Source: an uncultured bacterium (GTDB lineage Bacteria > Patescibacteriota > Minisyncoccia > Phycocordibacterales > Phycocordibacteraceae). Taken from it: a stretch of 9,565 nt of DNA. The stretch lies in NCBI GenBank assembly GCA_943914435.1, contig CALUBY010000027.1, forward strand, positions 1 through 9,565, written 5' to 3'. Both the position numbers and the translations under genes were made by a program. The notes beneath the pieces were generated by a model. That model had not been told where the DNA came from and ran no database searches. It worked only from the letters and a program-made list of their open reading frames with translations. Shown in pieces: positions 1 to 7,168 of the stretch (the stretch's first letter is position 1; each line of letters opens with the position of its first letter).

Positions 1-69
1 AACGTAGAGTGCCTTCGTTTCTCCACGTATGGAGTCGTCATGCATGCGCTCAATCGCACAAGTGCGCGT

Positions 70-75
70 TATACT
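70..75 (+). promoter_or_regulatory. Candidate -10 box for pilB
   Basis: TATACT lies 16 bases before the preferred pilB start at 92, which would give a leader of about 10 bases with no Shine-Dalgarno site. A second candidate, CATACT at 82-87, sits only 4 bases before the ATG and would give a leaderless message. No convincing -35 box is visible. The assignment is weaker than for the other promoters in this window. Confidence 0.35.
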
Positions 76-91
76 TCTTTACATACTACGC

Positions 92-1846
92 ATGCACGTT
101 TCAGAAACCGAACTTAAAGAATTTATTCTCGATTCCGGACTTGTCTCCCGGAAGGATGTTGATCTTGCTGAATTAGAGGCAAAACAGAAGAAGCAATCAA
201 TTGGTGACGTGCTTATGGCGCAGGGGCTACTCACCAATGACAGCCTCCGTCGCATCAAGGCATATGTGCTTGGTATTCCTTTTGTGAATCTTAAAGATAA
301 AAAGATTGACCTGAGTGTTCTTTCTCTTATTCCAGAACCCATTGCTCGCACTCATTCCATAGTGGCGTTTAAAAAAGAGGGCGAAACGCTCGAGGTGGCG
401 ATGCTTGATACGGAAGACCTTCCTGCCATTGACTCGGTTCGAAAGAAGACGGGTCTGCGTATTTTGCCCCGACTCACGGATGATGAATCACTGAAGAATG
501 CGCTTCTTCAGTATCAGAAATCGTTGAAGGAAGAGTTCGGTGACCTCATTACAACCGAAGCGGGGCGTCTTAACCTCATTAAGGAGGATGGCTCCTTGCC
601 CGAAGCCTCGGGCGATGAGCTTAAAAAGCTAGCCGAAGACTTGCCGATTGTACGTATTGTAGACACGCTGTTGCGTCACGCCATCATTCAAAAAGCGTCC
701 GACATCCATATTGAGCCACAAGAGAACGAAGTGCTCGTGCGCTATCGCATTGATGGGGTGCTGCATGACGCAATGACATTGCCGCGCACCGCGACTGCCG
801 GCATTACCGCTCGCATAAAGGTGCTCTCAAACCTAAAGCTTGACGAGAAGCGATTGCCTCAAGATGGTCGCTTCAAGATGGAAACAGAAACAGACAAAGT
901 TTCATTTCGTGTGTCCATACTTCCGACCTATTTTGGCGAGAAGGCCGTTATGCGTCTTTTGCGCGAGACAGGAGAGGGCTTTACGCTCGATGTGCTCGGT
1001 TTTCATGGAAGAAGCCTTGAGTCTGTGCATAAGGCAATGAAGCAGACAACGGGCATCATTCTTATATCGGGTCCAACCGGTTCAGGAAAAACAACGACGC
1101 TTTATACCATCCTCGACATACTCAACACTCCCGACGTAAACATATCAACGGTAGAGGACCCGATTGAGTATCAGATGAAGCGTGTGAACCAAACGCAGGT
1201 AAATCCTGCTATTGGCTTTACCTTCGCAAATGGTCTGCGTGCGCTTCTTCGTCAGGACCCAAACATTATTATGGTGGGAGAGATTCGCGACGCGGAAACA
1301 GCGTCTCTTGCTATTAACGCGGCGCTCACCGGTCACTTGGTGCTTTCTACCATTCACACTAACTCAGCCGCCGGTGCAATTCCGCGCCTTATGGATATGG
1401 GCGTAGAGCCGTTCTTGCTTGTGTCCACATTACGCATGGTGATGGGGCAGCGTTTGGTGCGCCGTTTGTGCGACAGCAAGGAGCCGTACACGCTCGACAG
1501 CGTTGAGCGAGCAAAGATTGCTACAGAAGATCGTTTTATGAATGTGCTGGCTGCGCTTGCAGAAGAGAACCTCATAAAAGAAGGGACAACCATGGATACT
1601 ATTCCATTTTTTAGACCGGTTCCTTCTCCGCAGTGTACTGACGGGTACGCAGGTCGCATCGGTATTCATGAGGTACTGACGGTTTCTTCAGGGATACGCG
1701 ACCTTATTCTCCATAACGGCACCCCTGATGCTATTGAGGCGCAGGCTCGAAAGGAGGGTATGCTTTCAATGCTTGAAGACGGACTCTATAAATCAACGCG
1801 TGGCATTACCTCAATTGAAGAAGTGCTTCGTGCTGTTTCTGAATAA
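92..1846 (+). CDS. pilB: Type IV pilus assembly ATPase PilB / GspE family
   Basis: Cytoplasmic hexameric secretion ATPase that drives pilin polymerisation. From the ATG at 92 it is 584 residues, a normal family length. The N-terminal GspE/MshEN-like domain spans about residues 35-145. The ATPase module follows: ASDIHIEP at 202-209, Walker A GPTGSGKTTT starting at 327, the Asp-box region around 349-362 (STVEDPIEY), Walker B with GEIRD at 396-400, and the His box LTGHLVLSTIHTN at 412-424. The tetracysteine zinc site of the family is half lost: C460 has Lys at the second position (CDSK) and C515 has Ser at the first (SPQC). The frame stays open to an ATG at 29, but that adds 21 residues (MESSCMRSIAQ...) unlike the family N-terminus and would place the candidate -10 inside the gene. 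It is first of the pilus cluster, 49 bases before pilC. ATPase identity is secure; PilB rather than GspE is inferred from context. Confidence 0.95.
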   Translation: MHVSETELKEFILDSGLVSRKDVDLAELEAKQKKQSIGDVLMAQGLLTNDSLRRIKAYVLGIPFVNLKDKKIDLSVLSLIPEPIARTHSIVAFKKEGETLEVAMLDTEDLPAIDSVRKKTGLRILPRLTDDESLKNALLQYQKSLKEEFGDLITTEAGRLNLIKEDGSLPEASGDELKKLAEDLPIVRIVDTLLRHAIIQKASDIHIEPQENEVLVRYRIDGVLHDAMTLPRTATAGITARIKVLSNLKLDEKRLPQDGRFKMETETDKVSFRVSILPTYFGEKAVMRLLRETGEGFTLDVLGFHGRSLESVHKAMKQTTGIILISGPTGSGKTTTLYTILDILNTPDVNISTVEDPIEYQMKRVNQTQVNPAIGFTFANGLRALLRQDPNIIMVGEIRDAETASLAINAALTGHLVLSTIHTNSAAGAIPRLMDMGVEPFLLVSTLRMVMGQRLVRRLCDSKEPYTLDSVERAKIATEDRFMNVLAALAEENLIKEGTTMDTIPFFRPVPSPQCTDGYAGRIGIHEVLTVSSGIRDLILHNGTPDAIEAQARKEGMLSMLEDGLYKSTRGITSIEEVLRAVSE

Positions 1847-1880
1847 CGTTCTAATAGTACGACGACCTCTCTTAGGTGCG

Positions 1881-1889
1881 TGCTAGGAT
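1881..1889 (+). promoter_or_regulatory. Extended -10 promoter of pilC, predicted leaderless
   Basis: TGCTAGGAT is an extended -10 element (TGN plus TAGGAT) in the 49-base pilB-pilC spacer. It ends 7 bases before the pilC ATG at 1896, so transcription would begin on or next to the start codon. No Shine-Dalgarno sequence precedes the ATG. No good -35 hexamer is seen at 17 bases, as is common for extended -10 promoters. Confidence 0.6.
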
Positions 1890-1895
1890 TCTCTT

Positions 1896-3104
1896 ATGAA
1901 ATTCCGCGTCACGCTTTCGGGTACGCAGGGCGAAGAAACTCGTATTATTGAGGCCGAGTCACGATTTGCGGTCTACGACCAAATCCAGAAAGAAGGAGGA
2001 ACCGTCATTTCGGTAAAAGAAGGGACAGGATTATATCTGCCCGCGTGGACCCAAATAACATTTGGAACAGGTGTAAAGACCGACGAGAAAATAACGTTTA
2101 CGAAAAACCTTGCCGCAATGATTTCTGCGGGACTTACCCTTACCCGTGCGCTTTCCGTTCTCGAACGTCAAACAAAAAAGCCCATTTTTAAAAAAGTCGT
2201 TGCGGGGCTTGAGGCTGATGTTAAGAAGGGCTCTTCTTTCCATGAGGCGCTCGCAAAGAAGAAGAAAATATTTTCCGAGTTATTTATTGCAATGGTTAAG
2301 GCGGGAGAGGAGTCGGGTACTCTCGCTGATTCCCTAAAAGTGGTGGCGAGTCAGATGGAAAAGGCGAATAACCTTCAAAAGAAAGTGAAGGGGGCAATGA
2401 TTTATCCAAGCATCATTCTCTCAACCATACTTACCATTGGAGTACTGATGATGATTTTTGTGGTGCCAACGCTTTCAAGTACCTTCAAAGAACTTGGTGT
2501 CGCGCTTCCTCTTGCAACAAGAGTAATTGTTGGTGCGTCAGATTTCATGGCAAACAACGCAATCCTCGTGCTCATACTCCTCGGCGTATTTTTTGGCGGA
2601 ACACTTCTTTTTATTCGCTCAAAGCCTGGTTCTAAAATCATACTGTCTCTTTCCTTGCGGCTACCGGTTATCGGAGAGCTCGTTCGAGAGACTATGAGTG
2701 CTCGTGCTGCTCGTGCGATGTCCTCGCTTCTCTCGTCTGGTGTTGAGATGCTCTCGGCCCTTTCTATCGCGGGTGAGGTTGTGGGGGACAATGTGTTTGG
2801 AAAAGTAGTGAAGGAAGCAGAAGAGCGAGTACGAAAAGGAGAGGCGCTTTCGCTTGCGTTTGTTGAACACGACAAGCTCTATCCGATTTTGATAGGAGAA
2901 ATGATTCAGGTGGGTGAAGAAACCGGAACGGTAGCTGATATGCTCGGGCAAGTTGCTACGTACTATGAAGTAGACGTTGAGGAACGAACGAAAGATCTCT
3001 CTACTATTATTGAGCCAATTCTCATGCTCGTCATCGGTGCTTCAGTTGGAGTGTTTGCGATGGCGATGATTACGCCAATCTACTCTCTTTCCGATAAAAT
3101 TTAG
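1896..3104 (+). CDS. pilC: Type IV pilus inner-membrane platform protein PilC / GspF family
   Basis: Polytopic membrane protein that couples the PilB motor to the growing fibre. It has 402 residues, the usual length. After a short N-terminal extension (1-60), two T2SSF domains are visible, at about 65-190 and 268-395. Each carries the family pattern of a helical bundle followed by a hydrophobic segment. Both repeats contain an E-x-GT-x-AD stretch: AGEESGTLADSL at 136-147 and GEETGTVADML at 340-350. Membrane segments are predicted at about 171-192, 221-241 and 372-394. The ATG at 1896 is supported by the -10 element just upstream and by the family-like N-terminus MKFRVTLSGTQGEETR. It follows pilB by 49 bases and precedes the first minor pilin by 26. 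No retraction ATPase or second platform protein is seen nearby. Confidence 0.95.
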   Translation: MKFRVTLSGTQGEETRIIEAESRFAVYDQIQKEGGTVISVKEGTGLYLPAWTQITFGTGVKTDEKITFTKNLAAMISAGLTLTRALSVLERQTKKPIFKKVVAGLEADVKKGSSFHEALAKKKKIFSELFIAMVKAGEESGTLADSLKVVASQMEKANNLQKKVKGAMIYPSIILSTILTIGVLMMIFVVPTLSSTFKELGVALPLATRVIVGASDFMANNAILVLILLGVFFGGTLLFIRSKPGSKIILSLSLRLPVIGELVRETMSARAARAMSSLLSSGVEMLSALSIAGEVVGDNVFGKVVKEAEERVRKGEALSLAFVEHDKLYPILIGEMIQVGEETGTVADMLGQVATYYEVDVEERTKDLSTIIEPILMLVIGASVGVFAMAMITPIYSLSDKI

Positions 3105-3118
3105 GGTCCTGCGTGCGT

Positions 3119-3124
3119 TATCAT
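3119..3124 (+). promoter_or_regulatory. -10 box of the minor pilin genes, predicted leaderless
   Basis: TATCAT ends 7 bases before the ATG at 3131, the same register as at pilC, tpiA and pgk. It lies in the 26-base spacer after the pilC stop codon. It would drive the three minor pilin genes as a unit separate from pilBC. No clear -35 box is visible. Its presence argues for the ATG at 3131 over the upstream GTG at 3113, which would put this box inside the coding sequence. Confidence 0.55.
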
Positions 3125-3130
3125 GGTGGT

Positions 3131-4594
3131 ATGAACGCACCATCGCGTGGCATGTCTCTCGTGGACGTTATTGTCGGGAGCGCCCTGATACTTATCGTTT
3201 TTCTTGCACTCCTTGGGCTCATGCGCGCGTCTCTCCTTGTCTCTTCTTCTGCCAAGGCAAAGGCGGGGGCAACAACCGTAGCTTCAAGTCATTTAGAGTA
3301 TATTCGTTCGCTTCCGTATGATGCGGTCGGTACGACGGGAGGAATTCCTTCAGGAGCAATACCGCAACAGGCCACCACTACTCTAAACGGCATATCGTAT
3401 GGCGTACGCACGCTTGTTCAGTATGTCGATGACCCGAAGGACGGAACTGGCTCAGGAGATACAAACGGAATCACGACGGATTATAAGCGAGTACGTGTTA
3501 CGACTACCTATCTTTTCCGAAATGAGGAACGCGAGGTGGCTCTTATATCAAACGTCTCGCCTCGATCAGTAGAAACAACAACCGGTGGTGGATTGCTTCG
3601 GATCGCTGTCGTGAATGCGGAAGGACTTCCCGTTCCAGGAGCCTCCGTGCATATAGAGAACACGAGTACCGTACCTTCTATCGACATAATCACTTTTTCT
3701 GACGTTAATGGTGCGGTCACGCTCCCGGGTGCCCCGACGTCTACGGCGTATCGCATTACAACTGCAAAAGACGGATATTCTACGGCGTATACGTACGAGC
3801 GGGATGCGACAAACCAAAACCCCACTCCGGGATATCTTACGGTGGCGAAAGATCAAACAACTACCGGCACGTTCGCGATTGATGCGCTTGCGTACCTAAT
3901 ACTCAATACATTTTCTCCCGCTCGCCCAGCCTCTACTACTGACACGTTTCTTGATGGAAGCGACATAGCAACTCTTTCAGGAGTAGAAGTGAGTGGGGGA
4001 GCGCTTCGTCTTGCGGGTGGCCTTGGGTCCTATGTACCTTCGGGAACAGTAACTGCAGAGCCGATAGTTCCGGCGAATCTCTATGAATGGAGTTCGGTAG
4101 AGGGGATGCGAAATGTGCCGGCGGGGACATCATTCAAGCTCTCGATTGGGGACGACAATGGCACACCTCTTCCTGATAGTTCGATGCCAGGAAACAGCAC
4201 AGGCTTTAGTTCGTTTCCTATCTCTCTTGCCGGAGTCTCAACAACGACCTACCCCGGTCTCACGCTCTTAGCGACCTTGACCTCATCAAGCGTAGTTAGT
4301 ACCCCAGAGATTCTTGAGTGGACTCTGTCATACAAAGAAGGACCGACCCCATTACCTGACGTCGCGGTAACGCTTACGGGTGCAAAAAAGAAAGGGACGA
4401 CAGGTAGTGGAGCACCGCTCTATAAGACAACGGTTGCGACAACAACAGGGTCACTTGGCACGGTAACGCTCCCGCTCGAATGGGACGTGTACAGTCTTTC
4501 TCTCCTAAACAAAACAATCATCCAGGCTTCGACGACTCCTCCGTACTCACTCTCGCCGGGAGAGACGGTTATCTCTGACCTTATTGTTCAATAA
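3131..4594 (+). CDS. Large PilV/GspI-like minor prepilin with beta-sandwich domains
   Basis: Predicted prepilin of 487 residues. The N-terminus MNAPSRG|MSLVDVIVG is a class III signal with Gly7 at -1, a hydrophobic helix at about 8-35, and Asp rather than Glu at mature +5. A pilin-type head follows (36-150), including the SSHLEYIRSLPYD stretch seen in PilV/GspI-like proteins. Three further regions look like extracellular beta domains: a carboxypeptidase-regulatory-like (CarboxypepD_reg) fold at about 155-250 (LRIAVVNAEGLPVPGASVHI), a region at about 255-402 with EWSSVEGMRNVPAGTSFKLSI and EWTLSY, and a second regulatory-like domain at about 408-487. Ordinary PilV/GspI proteins are about 120-180 residues, so this is greatly enlarged. 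There is no cysteine. It ends 5 bases before the PilW-like gene, suggesting translational coupling. Prepilin status is well supported; the domain names come from pattern recognition and the ligand is unknown. Confidence 0.85.
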   Translation: MNAPSRGMSLVDVIVGSALILIVFLALLGLMRASLLVSSSAKAKAGATTVASSHLEYIRSLPYDAVGTTGGIPSGAIPQQATTTLNGISYGVRTLVQYVDDPKDGTGSGDTNGITTDYKRVRVTTTYLFRNEEREVALISNVSPRSVETTTGGGLLRIAVVNAEGLPVPGASVHIENTSTVPSIDIITFSDVNGAVTLPGAPTSTAYRITTAKDGYSTAYTYERDATNQNPTPGYLTVAKDQTTTGTFAIDALAYLILNTFSPARPASTTDTFLDGSDIATLSGVEVSGGALRLAGGLGSYVPSGTVTAEPIVPANLYEWSSVEGMRNVPAGTSFKLSIGDDNGTPLPDSSMPGNSTGFSSFPISLAGVSTTTYPGLTLLATLTSSSVVSTPEILEWTLSYKEGPTPLPDVAVTLTGAKKKGTTGSGAPLYKTTVATTTGSLGTVTLPLEWDVYSLSLLNKTIIQASTTPPYSLSPGETVISDLIVQ

Positions 4595-4599
4595 TCGCT

Positions 4600-5265
4600 A
4601 TGTACAATCCTCTCCATAAAGAAGGTGCGGCCACAGTCCCTAGGGGTATGTGTTCAGCGTCGGGCAAACCGAGGTTTTCACCGGTGCAAGGATTCACTCT
4701 CGTTGAAACGGTGGTCACCGTAGCCCTTACCGCCATCGTTGGAATAGCTCTTCTTTCGATGATTTCGTATTTTTATCGCTCGAATGCTCATCTCCTTGAA
4801 GCTACGAGCGCCGTTGAGAGTGGAAATCGTGGACTTAGGGAAACGCTCAATGCCTTAAGGGAAGCGTCGTATGCGGAAGATGGTGCGTATCCTGTACTGA
4901 GTGCTGCGACATCAAGCATTACGTTTTACGGTAGTCTCGACGAAGACGTGGCAGCAGAGCGCATACGACTCTACCTCTCTGACAGCACCCTCTATCGTGG
5001 AGTGACGAACCCATCGGGCAGCCCGTTGTCCTATGAAGGACAGCCTGAAGCAATTGATATTATCGCCACGCATATACGAAACGACGTTTCAGTACCGTTA
5101 TTCCGGTACTATGACGAAACAGGTATCGAGCTACTCGATACTATAGATATTGCGCGCATTCGATCGGTGCAGGTTCGTCTTGAGGTTGATATCAATCCGA
5201 ACCGTGCACCGAATATCTTTATTCTTGAAGGCTCGGCCACGCTACGGAATCTTCGAACGAATTAA
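4600..5265 (+). CDS. PilW/GspJ-like minor prepilin
   Basis: Prepilin of 221 residues with a textbook class III signal: Gly31 at -1, then FTLVE with the canonical Glu at +5, and a hydrophobic helix at about 32-58. The C-terminal part is a beta-rich pilin head, with SSITFYGSLDED near 106-117 and a late strand RSVQVRLEVDI near 188-198, as in PilW/GspJ-type proteins. From ATG 4600 the leader is 31 residues, rather long. An in-frame ATG at 4648 would give a 15-residue leader of more usual size. Neither start has a Shine-Dalgarno site or a well-placed -10 box. The 5-base gap after the previous stop favours coupled translation from 4600. The only cysteine (residue 18) is in the leader and would be removed by prepilin peptidase. 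The next gene starts 8 bases after the stop. Confidence 0.85.
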   Translation: MYNPLHKEGAATVPRGMCSASGKPRFSPVQGFTLVETVVTVALTAIVGIALLSMISYFYRSNAHLLEATSAVESGNRGLRETLNALREASYAEDGAYPVLSAATSSITFYGSLDEDVAAERIRLYLSDSTLYRGVTNPSGSPLSYEGQPEAIDIIATHIRNDVSVPLFRYYDETGIELLDTIDIARIRSVQVRLEVDINPNRAPNIFILEGSATLRNLRTN

Positions 5266-5273
5266 TCACACGT

Positions 5274-6731
5274 ATGGAACACACTCCTTTGCGCGGCTAT
5301 CTCATGCTTCTCGCCATTGTGTACGGCGCAGTGTTCCTTACGGTGCTCGGCGCGCTTTCTGGGTATGTGCTTACGCAGAACCGAGCACAAACGAATGCAA
5401 CGATACGAGCACAGGCAACCGCGATTGCGGAAGCGGGGCTTGAGTACTATCGCTGGTCACTCGCTCATTTTCCTTCAGACCTTCAAAACGGCACGGGACT
5501 ACCAGGACCCTATACCATTGCGTACCAGGATCCCGAAGGGGGGCAGGCAGGAACGATAGAACTTGCCGTAACGGGGAACATGGCATGCGGCGCCATCACT
5601 TCAATAGATATTCGCTCAACGGGAAGAACACTAGCGGAGCCTACGCTCGAGCAAACGCTTACGGCACGCTATGCGCGTCCAAGTGTTGCGCGGTATTCGT
5701 ACATACTTAATGACAGTGTATGGGCAGGAGCAGACCGTGTTATTAACGGCCCGTACCACAGCAATGGGGGAGTGCGCATGGATGGTGCAGCGAACTCGAC
5801 CGTCACGAGCTCTCTTTCCTCGTGGCTGTGTACCAGCTCGTTTGGCTGTACATCAAACCAAACCCAGTCCGGTGTTTTTGGCACAGGCTCGAATCAAACA
5901 CTCTGGGAATACCCGGTACCCCAAGTAGACTTCGCTGCCATTGCGGCAGACTTTGGTGGCCTAAAGACAAAGGCTCAAGAGCAAGGACAGTATCTTCCAC
6001 GGGTGAGTACCGGAACAAACAAACAGAGCGCATCGTACTGGAACGGGTACCATCTTATTTTTAATGGGAACAGCACGGTAACGGTTCGTCGGGTTACGGA
6101 CACCACCGAGTTACCTTCGACTGCGGTAAACACGACCGATGAACAGGAAGGTATTCCTGACCGGACTCTCATTAAGACTGAGCTCTTTTACAGCACCATC
6201 ACCCTTCCTTCTGACTGCGCTCTTATCTATGTGGAAGATAACGTATGGATAGAGGGGGTTGTTGATCAGAAGGTAACCATTGTTGCAGCAAATGTGATGA
6301 ACACGGGAGTAGATCCAAGTGCGGTACTGGTTGGAAATGTTACCTATGCCGCTACGGATGGCAGCGACGGCCTCACCCTTATTGCAGAGAATAATATTCT
6401 TATTGCACCAAACTCACCCCAGAATATGAGCTTGCGAGGTATTTTTGTCGCGCAAGGAGGAGCGTTTGGACGAAACTACTACTGGCGCAGCAGTAACGAT
6501 AATCGCTGCCACCAAACCTACGAGCCACGAGGTTCTCTCACTATTCAGGGCACAACCGTTTCAAATCTACGCACCGGTACGAAATGGATGAATACAAACT
6601 GCGGCTCGGACAATGAAGCCGGCTATAATTCACGTATTGATTCCTACGATCGTACGCTTGCGACCGATCCGCCCCCGTTCACGCCGCACCTCTCTTTGGA
6701 TTACGAGTTTGTTGATTGGCAGGAAGAGTAG
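5274..6731 (+). CDS. PilX/GspK-like large minor pilin, probable fibre-tip protein
   Basis: Protein of 485 residues with the N-terminal pattern of PilX-N proteins: a short basic leader ending TPLRG, a hydrophobic helix at about 9-33, and a following amphipathic stretch ending AQATAIAEAGLEYYRW (46-61), which matches the AEAGL signature of PilX/GspK. Mature +5 is Leu, not Glu. Loss of Glu5 is typical of GspK, which caps the T2SS pseudopilus tip. The exodomain contains NDSVWAGADRVINGPYHSNG (146-165), VWIEGVVDQKVTIVAA (324-339) and DGLTLIAENNILIAP (365-379), a beta-helix-like arrangement common in PilX-like proteins of uncultured bacteria. Six cysteines (105, 186, 192, 315, 412, 443) could form disulfides; the mature forms of the two preceding pilins have none. 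It is last of the pilus cluster. No obvious intrinsic terminator follows directly. Its binding target is unknown. Confidence 0.85.
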   Translation: MEHTPLRGYLMLLAIVYGAVFLTVLGALSGYVLTQNRAQTNATIRAQATAIAEAGLEYYRWSLAHFPSDLQNGTGLPGPYTIAYQDPEGGQAGTIELAVTGNMACGAITSIDIRSTGRTLAEPTLEQTLTARYARPSVARYSYILNDSVWAGADRVINGPYHSNGGVRMDGAANSTVTSSLSSWLCTSSFGCTSNQTQSGVFGTGSNQTLWEYPVPQVDFAAIAADFGGLKTKAQEQGQYLPRVSTGTNKQSASYWNGYHLIFNGNSTVTVRRVTDTTELPSTAVNTTDEQEGIPDRTLIKTELFYSTITLPSDCALIYVEDNVWIEGVVDQKVTIVAANVMNTGVDPSAVLVGNVTYAATDGSDGLTLIAENNILIAPNSPQNMSLRGIFVAQGGAFGRNYYWRSSNDNRCHQTYEPRGSLTIQGTTVSNLRTGTKWMNTNCGSDNEAGYNSRIDSYDRTLATDPPPFTPHLSLDYEFVDWQEE

Positions 6732-6762
6732 AAAAGGGATTAGGTTATTTTCCGATACGTGG

Positions 6763-6768
6763 TATAAT
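6763..6768 (+). promoter_or_regulatory. Strong -10 box of the orphan transcription unit
   Basis: A perfect TATAAT, the only consensus -10 box noted in the window, lies 32 bases after the pilX-like stop codon. Transcription would begin near G6775. No TTGACA-like -35 box is evident at 16-18 bases. It heads a unit that ends at the terminator at 7169-7224. Confidence 0.7.
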
Positions 6769-6774
6769 ATATAT

Positions 6775-6806
6775 GGACTTGAATAGGTGAAGTAAAGGAG
6801 AAGTCC
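6775..6806 (+). promoter_or_regulatory. 5' leader hairpin enclosing a Shine-Dalgarno site
   Basis: GGACTT (6775-6780) is perfectly complementary to AAGTCC (6801-6806). The first arm starts at the predicted first transcribed base. The 20-base loop contains AAGGAG (6795-6800), 6 bases before the TTG at 6807. This is the only good Shine-Dalgarno sequence seen before any gene here. A mini reading frame, ATG at 6773 encoding MDLNR then TGA at 6788, overlaps the 5' arm. The helix could control access to the ribosome site, or be the first stem of a structured RNA. Confidence 0.45.
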
Positions 6807-7142
6807 TTGTACAGTAAAAAAGAAATTAAGAAGCGCTTAGAGCGCTCTGCACTGGGAGGTATCGGCGCACCGCCAAAAGTACTGCAAAGATGCGGATCTG
6901 AGTATCAATCTCTCGGTCCAGCTGATTCGACGCAGAAGAAAATCGCCGTTATTTACGGTCAATTGTGTGCAGAAGAGCGAAGAGGGACTCATGGCCCTGA
7001 TACACACAGGGATCGTATGAAGAAACTCTTGTGCAGGTTGCTCAGCTGGACGGTTCGCAAAGGCAGTGTCCGTCCTAACCATTGCTCGCGTGATATGGTC
7101 TATTTTGATCGCGACTGGAACCTGCGGTTTAAGGAACAGTGA
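6807..7142 (+). CDS. Small hypothetical protein, possibly a structured RNA instead
   Basis: Open frame of 111 codons starting with TTG, with AAGGAG six bases upstream, ending TGA 26 bases before a strong terminator. Promoter, frame and terminator thus form a self-contained unit. I do not recognise the family. The predicted protein is basic and soluble, with a lysine-rich start (YSKKEIKKRLERS), five cysteines, three histidines and an aromatic/charged end (DMVYFDRDWNLRFKEQ). No signal peptide or membrane helix is apparent. Arginine codons AGA and AGG, which looked scarce in the neighbouring genes, occur four times. Purine bias at first codon positions is only mild. Against a protein, the stretch holds several short perfect stems: 6832-6846, 6946-6958, 6995-7011, 7048-7075 and 7086-7114. 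No RNase P, SRP or tmRNA signature was found. A real gene product is likely, but whether protein or RNA is open. Confidence 0.45.
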   Translation: MYSKKEIKKRLERSALGGIGAPPKVLQRCGSEYQSLGPADSTQKKIAVIYGQLCAEERRGTHGPDTHRDRMKKLLCRLLSWTVRKGSVRPNHCSRDMVYFDRDWNLRFKEQ

Positions 7143-7158
7143 CGCCGTGAATACGGCG
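7143..7158 (+). other. Perfect 6-bp hairpin after the small reading frame
   Basis: CGCCGT (7143-7148) pairs with ACGGCG (7153-7158) around the tetraloop GAAT, directly after the TGA of the small frame. No T-run follows, so it is not a terminator itself. It sits 10 bases before the true terminator hairpin and may protect the 3' end or belong to a larger RNA fold. Confidence 0.5.
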
Positions 7159-7168
7159 CATTGCCGTT

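Noticed and set aside
29..91. Upstream in-frame ATGs (29 and 44) as pilB starts
   Set aside because: The added residues do not resemble PilB N-termini, no Shine-Dalgarno or -10 box fits either ATG, and the candidate promoter at 70-75 would be inside the gene.
1862..1880. ACCT-AGGT stem between pilB and pilC as a terminator
   Set aside because: The stem is only 4 bp and no T-run follows; the pilC promoter lies immediately downstream.
2402..2875. 157-codon minus-strand open frame opposite pilC
   Set aside because: It is a shadow of a strongly conserved gene, has Ser/Thr/Arg-rich composition and no family resemblance.
3113..3130. GTG at 3113 as start of the PilV-like gene
   Set aside because: It would place the TATCAT box inside the coding sequence. 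ATG 3131 gives a short basic prepilin leader and fits the promoter register.
7140..7142. UGA read as glycine (Gracilibacteria/Absconditabacteria code)
   Set aside because: The small frame is the only one ending in TGA, no recognised gene contains an in-frame TGA, and glycine is coded by GGN throughout.
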